Of a stretch of 64,000 bases of DNA, positions 52,101-61,691 are shown piece after piece (the first letter of the stretch is position 1; the number at the start of each line of letters is the position of its first letter). Source of the DNA: Bagarius yarrelli. Lineage: Eukaryota; Chordata; Actinopteri; Siluriformes; Sisoridae. A program made the position numbers and the translations under genes. The notes under the pieces are model-generated. The model saw only the letters and a list, made by a program, of their open reading frames with translations. It was not told where the DNA came from and made no database searches. Location of the stretch: positions 2,464,668 through 2,528,667 of the forward strand of contig VCAZ01000015.1 of NCBI GenBank assembly GCA_005784505.1, read 5' to 3'.

Positions 52101-55100
52101 TCATGTAAATATGAGAATCCTTATAATTTAAGAAAAATTGTTTTAACTTGCAAAATATTCTAAAAACCCATCCAGATTTTACTCATTTAAAGCTGCAAGG
52201 CAGATGCACAATATCTTCAAGTCTAGCTTTAAACCGTTTCAGCCTCCAAATGCGTCAGATTTTAATGCAATTCTTACACCTGTTTGTAAACTAATGCTTT
52301 TTTTAAACCATTTGCACCTGATATGATTTGATATAGTCTCACATTACTAGACCTCTAACCGACTGCAAAGGTTCACTAGCAGCTTTTATTTGCAAAGAAT
52401 TGCCGAAAGGGTGTGTGGCAGCCTGTAAAGTCTTTTTTTTTCAGCATCATGTGTAGGAGTGTAATATTGTACAAGTCAATGTACAGTGCAAATGTACAAA
52501 CTAATGTGTATATACCATGAACTTCGCATAACAAAAAAAGGCTGCTTCCTTTCTTCATGAGGGAAATAGAGCATCACGATAGTTTGTCTTCTGTTGTCTT
52601 GTGTGGGTTGTGAAAATCGTGTTTCATCAATCACAGATTAGATGATTTTCGTGTTGCAGTTAGATCGGTATGAAATTGTATATAATATATTTGGCTTTAT
52701 GATCCATAAAGTGTAATATTTCAGGCCTGTGTGATGTTTGCTTTTGGAATTTGATCCAGTAAATTGTTTTACCATTTTATCAGTGGAACCCGGTTGTCTT
52801 TCAATAATAATATTTAATCTACAGAAATAAAATGTAGATTATTTGCCTTTACTTTTTGTTCTGTTGGTAATGCAATGTCTTGGCAACAGCCTAAAGCATA
52901 CATACCAAAGCAATATTTGAATCTGCTTGCGTTGTGTATGTATGTGTGTGTGTAGTGCAAAGAGAGTCATCCAGAGTGTCTTTGAGAAGATCTGCAGAAA
53001 TCAAGGTCCGGGCAGATGTTCAGATGGCCTCTGTGTTGGAGCCAGTGGACATGAATCAGTCTGCGATCAAAAAGTCATCTGCAAGTGGTGAGCTGTTGAT
53101 ATTCATTAATGTATGTAATGTTGTCATTTCTCTGTAATAGATGCATAAATGTCTATGTCCTGTGGGGGCACTGTTGAGACCTGGAAATCCTATCCAGGGA
53201 TTGTTCCCTCTAGGCAGGGGGGTCAGTTTCAGGCCATTTCTATTCTCACTGTACCCCTCATCCCTTCCCTTTTTTCTTTCCTTTTCTCCGCACTTATCTG
53301 ACCCCTACATATAGGGCATGGATTTGGTCATGCTAGCCGGTGGCTATAAATATGGAAGCAGGTGGGCTGGGAGCAGAAGTACGATCCTGCTTGAGACATT
53401 AAACCAGCTAACGGCTTGAGTTACACTCTGACCTAATTAATCTAGACAAGCCCTGGTACCTGCCAAACTTCTAAATAAAGTGTTCTGTTGCAATGGGGCA
53501 GTACAAGCCCTGGATAACAATGATTGCTTGTCAGGGCGTATTTCCCACCGGGAGGCAACTGTAGTACTTGTAAAACGATAGCTGTTTTAAACCAAAACAG
53601 TCTTTCTTTTAATCTCTTTCTCACATTGTATTTTCTTCCATTTATTTTCTCTAAAGAATTGATGTCACTGTTTTGAGACAAGAGCACCTAGGTGTGTGTT
53701 GAAAGTTTTCCTAGCAGGAAAGTAACTGCTAGGATGGGTCCTAAATCATAACCATTATTAGGTTGTTAATTTCCTTAGGCCGTCAACCAGCCTTTGTTTC
53801 ACCCGGACCTACTGAAAGGAGGGACCTGGAACTAGGAGCTGTTTTTTTTTTTTTATCAAAAACCCCATAAGCTTGTTATAGCCTAATTGTAAAATTCTAG
53901 TAAAAGTCCTATTGGAGGATTCTTAATTTTTTTTTATTCTTCTAATAGGCCCACATTATAGGGGATGTTAATTCCTGCTGAGTTTTTTATCTGCTTGCCT
54001 CTGCACCTGGTCTGCAGATGTTGGCTGGAGTTTGACATATTCTAAATCTGAAGGCGATGCATTGCTGGATTAATATAGTCAAACACTTATGATGAATGGT
54101 GTTGTGAGTAGTGGTGTAGAAATGCTAATTTAATCAGGTCTATGTGCTTGGGCCCTTCATCTTTGTGTGTGTGTGTGTGTGATTAATTTTCTTCTCCCAC
54201 TTGCTTTCTCCTGCGTTGTCAGAGTGAGATGATTGGAATGACTACATGTGTAAAGGAAGGAGTTTGCTTGTCTTCCTGGGGGGTTTAAATTACAGTAGGA
54301 TCATAATTACACTTGTCTTGTCTGTCTTCCCCCAACCCACCTTTTGGCGATGTATTATTTTTTAAAAATTTTTTTAAATACTTGTCCATTAATAAACTTC
54401 TTTAACTGTCCGCTTCTTCCCTGTATATGCATATCTCTGATATTGGACAGAAGCTAGAGATTTAGCTGTACTGCCACTCATACGGTTTGTCAGTCAACAT
54501 GAGTTTGTAACACAGCAGAACCCTTTGACATGTGATGGCTCTGTTAAAGTCCTTAGAAAGCTTTTAAGTTATTGTTTGCCTTAATAGCCCCTTTTTTCGT
54601 TTTAGTTCGGGAGTCCATTTCATTGACAGAGATGGAGTTGCGCACCAAATGGGAGCAGGCTCTCGGCCCTGAGTATGATGTTATGGTAAGGAATTTCAAT
54701 GAAGAATGTAAAATTGAAAACAAATTTTTTTTTTAAAATACAATGTTATCGCGTTCTCAACAATATAATCATTAATGGTTATTTGCCCAGGTTGTTGAAC
54801 TAGACCCGGTGATTGAGGATGATGCTGAATTGCAGAAATATTCCAAGGTATTGTTGTAGTGCACATATTAATAACTGACAACAACAATTCTAATGTTTAG
54901 TGTCATTAAGGTGTTTTTTGTGCGTCTAGTTGCTCCCAATACACATCATGCGTCTGGGCGTAGAACTGGATTCATTTGATGGCCATCACTACATTTCCAC
55001 TGTGGCCCCTGATGGTCCTGTTGCCAAGCATGGTTTACTGCGACCGGAGGATGAACTTCTTGAGGTATAATAGGGAAATTTGAACGCTACTTCACCTTTT

Positions 55101-58100
55101 CTAATGCAATGCCTTACACCATTATCTGTTCTCCCAATGGCATTATGGTGAGGAGTTAGGGTCGGGTGGTCTCAGGGCTTGGCTAGCCTACAGATCATCT
55201 TTTTTGGCGGGCTTTGGTGTGGCTCCTGTCTGTTTCACTAATAACATGGTGACCTTTGCATCCTGCCAGCCCCAGGTCTCCAGGAAGGCATGCTGCTGCC
55301 ACCACTTCTGGCACGTAGATGTTTTAGCAGGAGGGCTTCTGAGTCTGACCGAGGCCATCTGCATGCCAGGCCATGTCTCTGACTCCCCTACTGCCTCAGC
55401 TTCCTGCCCCTTTGCTGTCCCTTCAGCCCCACCTGGTCTGATGGCCATGAGCTGCTGTAGTCCCAGCCTGTTGCTCTTGGCAGCAGCCCTGACAGAACAC
55501 AACCCCACTGCACCGGTGCATTAGAGCATGGGGCTTTTCCAAGGCTTCACGCTACGCTCATTGTGTATGTAAAGGACTCTTTTACATATATGTTTGAAAT
55601 TCCATGCTTCAGTACAGCTGTACTGCTCCCAACTCCTTATGGATACTTCCTGAAGAGACATCATGGACAGATGTGAACTCAGTGGTGTATAATGATGCTG
55701 GGGTGATCAGAAAGGTGGCTAGAGAATTTTTGGTCTAAGACAGATGGCATAGTGCTGCCCTGGCTTCCTTTAGGTCCAAGAGAACGCCAGAAAAATGGCC
55801 TGGCCAGAAAGAGGGGCTTAGCAATATGACAGCCTGCATTGGTGATGAAGTGTTGAGTAGAGCAGGCAAAATTTGGTCAAAGGAGGTTTGTGAAGTATGT
55901 TTTTGCTAGGGCCAATGCTCAGTTATGGTTCAGAATATTTTTGGTGATAATAGCCGTTAAAATAGATTAATTTTAAAATTTTGGATTAATTTTAATGTTT
56001 TGCCAAACTTCCAAAAATGATTTGGTTTATTAGAATAGGGATAGAACATATATAAATTAAAATTGTATGTCTGAGAAATATCTTTTTCCCTTTAAATCTT
56101 GTAAATGTAGTAATTTAAGGTGGCTCTGGTGAATAAAGTGTTGAACTGCTGATCAGAATCATATGTCCAACTCCCAGCACCACCAATCTGCCACTGCTGT
56201 GCCCCTTAGCAAGGCCCTTAACCCTCACTTACTCAGTTAGAATTAAAAAAGTGGGATCAATTTAAGTTCTGCTTTAGGGTGTCTGCCAAATGCTGGAAAT
56301 ATAAATGTAAATTGTGTTGTGTGTAGGTAAATGGGGTGCAGTTGTATGGCAAGACGAGGCGGGAAGCTGTAGCGTTTCTGCGAGAGGTTCCCCCTCCTTT
56401 CACTCTTGTGTGCTGTAGACGTCTCATTGAAGAGGATACTGAATACCAACCTGATGATGATGAGGAGTGGAGCTCCAGTAACCCTGCAGCTAGTCTGCAG
56501 GAGCAGGTAACACAAATTATGAAATTCTTTCGAAAATATATTAATATATCAATCCAATATCTCACACTCCTTATTGATTGATTTATTGAGAGATGTATTA
56601 AATTGTCTGTATTGGACGTAGCAGTGGTTCCCATACCCTGGTCATGGAGTACCTTCTGTCTGCCTGCTCCTAACAAACCCTATTCAGCTGATCAGCTTAT
56701 TTGAAAGGCTATTCTTAGTTGAACCGGTTGTGTTAGAGCTATGTAAGGGTTAATCTGTGTAAGACTGTTTTATAGTATACAAGCACATACAAAAAAGTAT
56801 GTACTATATATAACACTCACAAAAATGTTTCTAGCTGAATCACTTCTGACTCCATTTAGAATATCAAAGCAATTAAAGCCAGTTTGAGGAAGTGGAAAGC
56901 AGGGCTATCCTAGATATTGTCTACAGAGGTGTGGCTGGTCCATGTGGAAGTAATAAACAAGTACTAGTAACTTTTGTTATTAACTTGGATTTCTACATAT
57001 GGATATCCGCTAGGATGAGTGTAGGAACTAAACGTTTAAAATCAGACATGTTTCTCATCTATTTAATATTTAGATATTTACATTTTATTTAATATTTAGT
57101 AGAAGTACTTCTTGTATCTTTGACTTTTGTCTATGGTTCACTCTAAGAGGCTGTCAAATCTGTGGACAGCACTGATCTAGTTCAGAGGCGCTAAAGTGCT
57201 GACTGTATTGAAGCCAGGTTTAAACCTGCTCCTTTAATGTTATTTATTTTCCGAGCAACATTTTCTTCTTTGCCGAGCTGAACATCGCCCACACACAGTT
57301 TTAAAAAACTTAAATGTTGGACACTTCACTCAAAATTTGTTTGCTTTTCCATCAGATACAAGTGATCCAGACGGAGGTTGCTAAGCAGAACACCGCTCCG
57401 GAGTCGAGATTTGCTGAAAACGAGGAGGATGAAAATAGGGAGAATGGTGATGAAGAGAATGAAGAGGTAGAAGAAGGCGAAATGGCCCTCTGGGCTCCAG
57501 AAGTGCACGTGCTGGAATTAGAGAAAGGCGAAAGAGGCCTCGGTTTTAGCATTCTGGATTACCAGGTTTGTGTTTCTAATTCCGGTCTGATCAAAAAATA
57601 AACTCACCCATTTTCCATGAAAAGTCTATAAATAAATATTCTGGAGATTGCATAAACTGTGTATAGGAAGTAGCAGTACTGATTTACACAGTGTTTGTCA
57701 GTGACGCCTCCGACACCGTCCTGTCTGAGATTACTATCCTTACATGACAAGAGAAATCTCCGAATTCTAAAAAACTGAGAATGGTCCGTCCGCAGGGCTG
57801 CCAGGAATTTCAGAATTTTGCGTGACCTGTTCCTGCTTAATACGTCTCAGTACTTATAGAAAACGTGTTGATGTGACAAATCATTGAGTTGAGAACAAAA
57901 GAAAGCTGTGTCATGCCTAGATCTACCGCTATTTATCTGGCACCGGGCCAAACATCAGAGCTCTTCACTTTGCTCGCTTGCTGTGATAAGCTGCTTTTAT
58001 ATCCTCTCTTCATTAGCGCTTTAATCACTGTGTACAAACTCCCCACTTAAGTAGCTTGTCTGAAATCGGCGCTAATCAGCTCATGGCCACGTTTATCAAT

Positions 58101-61100
58101 CTAAACCACTGCACCTTCATTTTATATAAACCACTGTGAATTCACCTTCATCACCTCAAAAGATGGCAGTTCAGTGCTTCGGCAATTTTGTCAAGGAGAT
58201 AGTAAATGCTTGTGGGTTTATCGGTGCGGCTCGTATAATGGGTGAAAATGAAGTGCGATCACTTTTTAATGGCAAGACATGCTTCTTACCTTGTCAGGGG
58301 TCATTCTGAGTGATAGTGCTGCAGTTCCATATACAGAATTACACTGGTGTTCAATAGCAGTCACCTGATCAGTGATCCCTTAAATTCTGCTCACTCCTCA
58401 CCTCTGTGAGGGACAGAGAAACGAAGACAGAAAAGCACCGCTGGAGCAGCACTCACAGTCCATATGTTCAGTAAATGTGAGTTAAGACCAGTCACGAGAG
58501 GATTTTTTTGTGTGTTACTTTTGGTTTGCTAATTACTGTAAATCTGCCAGAGCGACTTACATTTATCCCTTTTGATACAACCGAGGAATTAGGGGTTAAG
58601 GGCCTTGCTCAGGGGCCCAGATGTGGCAGATTGGTGGTGCTCGGAAATGAACCCCGATCTTCCAATTGGCAATTCAACACCTTATCCACTGTGCTACCAC
58701 CTCCCCTTCTAAATGTTAAAGACTAAATTGATATAATGTATGTTCAACATCAGTAAGTTAAAAATTAAGGCCTTATGATTATTTCACTAAATTTAGAACA
58801 GCATATTTTATCCTGCTTAGTTTCCATTGACTGTAAATTGATTTCCAGACTTACAATTTCCCCTACACACAAATATTACCATTTATAAAAAAAATAATAA
58901 TAATTAACTAAAATTCAGCAATTAAACGTTGTTGATTTGAGCAATCATATTAGCAAAAACATTCATGGTGTAGTACAGTAGTTAGAATAGAAATCTGGTG
59001 GTCTGTAAATAATTGTGCTTTCTAGTATTAAAAAAAATCGGTGCTGATCCTAGGTCAGCCTTCTTTCATGGTGAAATGACATTAAAAAGACAGACAAGTT
59101 GTTATAAACCCTATTCACCCAAGAGCAAGCATAAGTTTCCATATTGATTTTTGGTTCGGAAACCCTCATCAAAGAAAAGTGAGTACAGTGTGCGTCACAT
59201 ACGATTTGGTTCTCTGCGTATCTTGGGCTTTGACGGCAGCCATATTGGCCTGTGCGTACCCCTTTCAGTCATGAACCCACTCTTTCTCCACTGAGCACCA
59301 GCTGAGCCCCGCTCACCTTCTGCTGTCTGACTGCGCATCTTCCGCACTGCCTTTGCTTTTTTGCCCATAGGCCTGAGCAGAAGCTGCATAGCCTATGGGG
59401 AATTATTTGCTATGTATTTGTGCGAGAAAAATGTACACGTTCTGTCTCTAGGGCTGTCAAAGTATTCCTACATTATACGTTAGGTATGCTTAATTATAGA
59501 TTGCCTGAATAGCACAGAGAAGAAGATTCATCCTTTAGACCAGTCTTTATTTCTTTTTTCATTTATTCTCTCTTTCAAACTTCCTTTTATTTTGCCAGTT
59601 TTCCGTCGTGTGAGGCAGGGAGAAGAAAATTGATTTTGCCGTAGCGTAGTAGGAAGCTTCAGCTGGTAAGGGTGTTTGGTCGAAGGTGGGATCTGCAGAC
59701 ATGCCTGCAGCGTTCTAGAAGCTTCTCCATAAAGGCCGGCGCTCAGATTTTTTTTTTCCTCCTTCCTTTCCTTTCTGTCTCTTTATCTCTCGTCTTCTGA
59801 TTCAAACTGTATTCCATTTTTTTTTTCTTCCAATTCTCTAGCCACTTCACTCATTTCACCTGTTCAGCTAAAGTTACCTCAGAGTCTCAGGTCGTGCAAG
59901 CCGACCCTGTAACTGTAGCGTGATCGATGGGAGCCCACCGCCAGACTGACAGCTGGACTCCGGGTGTATTTCTTTGCTAAACGACACCTCTAACAGCAAG
60001 AGTGCCAAAACGCGATTATAAAACAATTTTGCACCGGTCTTGTTCTTTGTAGTATGAACTTGAGGAGGATCTCAAAGAGAGAAGAATGATACCATGGAAC
60101 GGCCTCATAGTAACGCAGGCTACGCTGCTTACGGAGATTAATGAAACCCCCTAGAACTAAACACCCAATCTAAAGGGTTACATCAGGGCAAATTCCCCAG
60201 AAGTAAGACGGGATTCTTGTAACCATTTACATTTTATTACTTATTACGACTTCCACCAACAATAACTGCAGATTATGCGTGAACTTGCATTTGTAATGCA
60301 CTGAAAATAAAAATGAAAGGGGCTTCTTTGTAGATGAATTTAACCACATTTTATCATTCTTTTGCTGCTTCTGTTTTCAAAATGAAGTTTTTTAAATATA
60401 TACTGGTATATATTGCACATGTCAGGAACCGGTGTAAGCCAAGGATGTGTTCAGTGCCTTCAGTATTAAGCTTATATATAAATATACAGTTCTTGTATCC
60501 ATGACTCAAGTAATTTATAGAATTCCCTGCTTGCCAAGAAAAAGAATCCTAAAGTCTTGGAGAATGCATTGTTTGGCAGTCAGGATGTTCTTAACTGCAC
60601 ATCAGTGCACCATTTTGCAGGATTTTTCTGGCAGATAGGCATAGATCATTTCTCTGATTTATTATTTATTTACTCTTTGTTTATTTATCTAGTGGCCCTG
60701 CAGATCTGAGCGAGAGGAAAATTTTATTGCCATGACAGCAAAGGAAATTGATCAAATAGAGTGTAAATCTAAAACCTTAAAAAAAAATTGCATCAGTTTC
60801 CTTCACCATCACTGAGCGTTCAGTTCCACCATGTTGTGTACAATGAAGGCTAATGAAGATGATGGATTTACTGCCCTCTTCGGTATTTTACAAAACTGAA
60901 TCACATCGTTTAACTTTATTATAAACACCAAGTTCCAATTTTACCGTTTTCTTACAAATGAGCTTTTTTTTTTTACAGAAAAAACACCTGATGAGCTTAA
61001 ATTATCAGCTGTACCCATTTCTGCTATAAATATCTTAATGAAATTAACAATTTTCAATGTTGGTGATGATGATAAATAATCCAGGCTCTTTAGCTGAAAG

Positions 61101-61623
61101 TTCCTTAAGAGAAATTTCACTGTATTAAAACAATGTGATTTGAAGCGAGTCATTAAAATGTGACCCTGCGTGAGAACAGTGTCGCATCAGACCTCCAATT
61201 CCTCCAGAGACGAGCAGAGGGGAAAGAATGAAGTGAATTAATGAATCAATTAAAAAAAAAATTGATAGAAAGTGTTCTTTTATTTTGGCTTAACAATATT
61301 TAAGGATGAATTTAAGATATCTTCTAAGGCAGGTAGCAGTGCGTCTGTGTGCATGCCAAATTGCAGATCATTGGTGTGCCATGTATGGTTATCTATAGTC
61401 CAAACCTGCATTGCTACATTATGTACACAACAGCATCAGCATTTTATGGCTGTCCTTGTTTGTATACAGTAAATTAACTGCCTTAATTGTCGTCGTTGTT
61501 TCTAACCCCTCTCGCACTCAGCAGCTGCACTCTGTAATAAGATCTGGTTTAAGAGAAAGCTTTAAGTTAAAGCTTCACTCAGGCTAAAATATCAAAAAAG
61601 GAAAAGCAATCTTTGTTTGGGTT

Positions 61624-61691
<68 letters not shown>

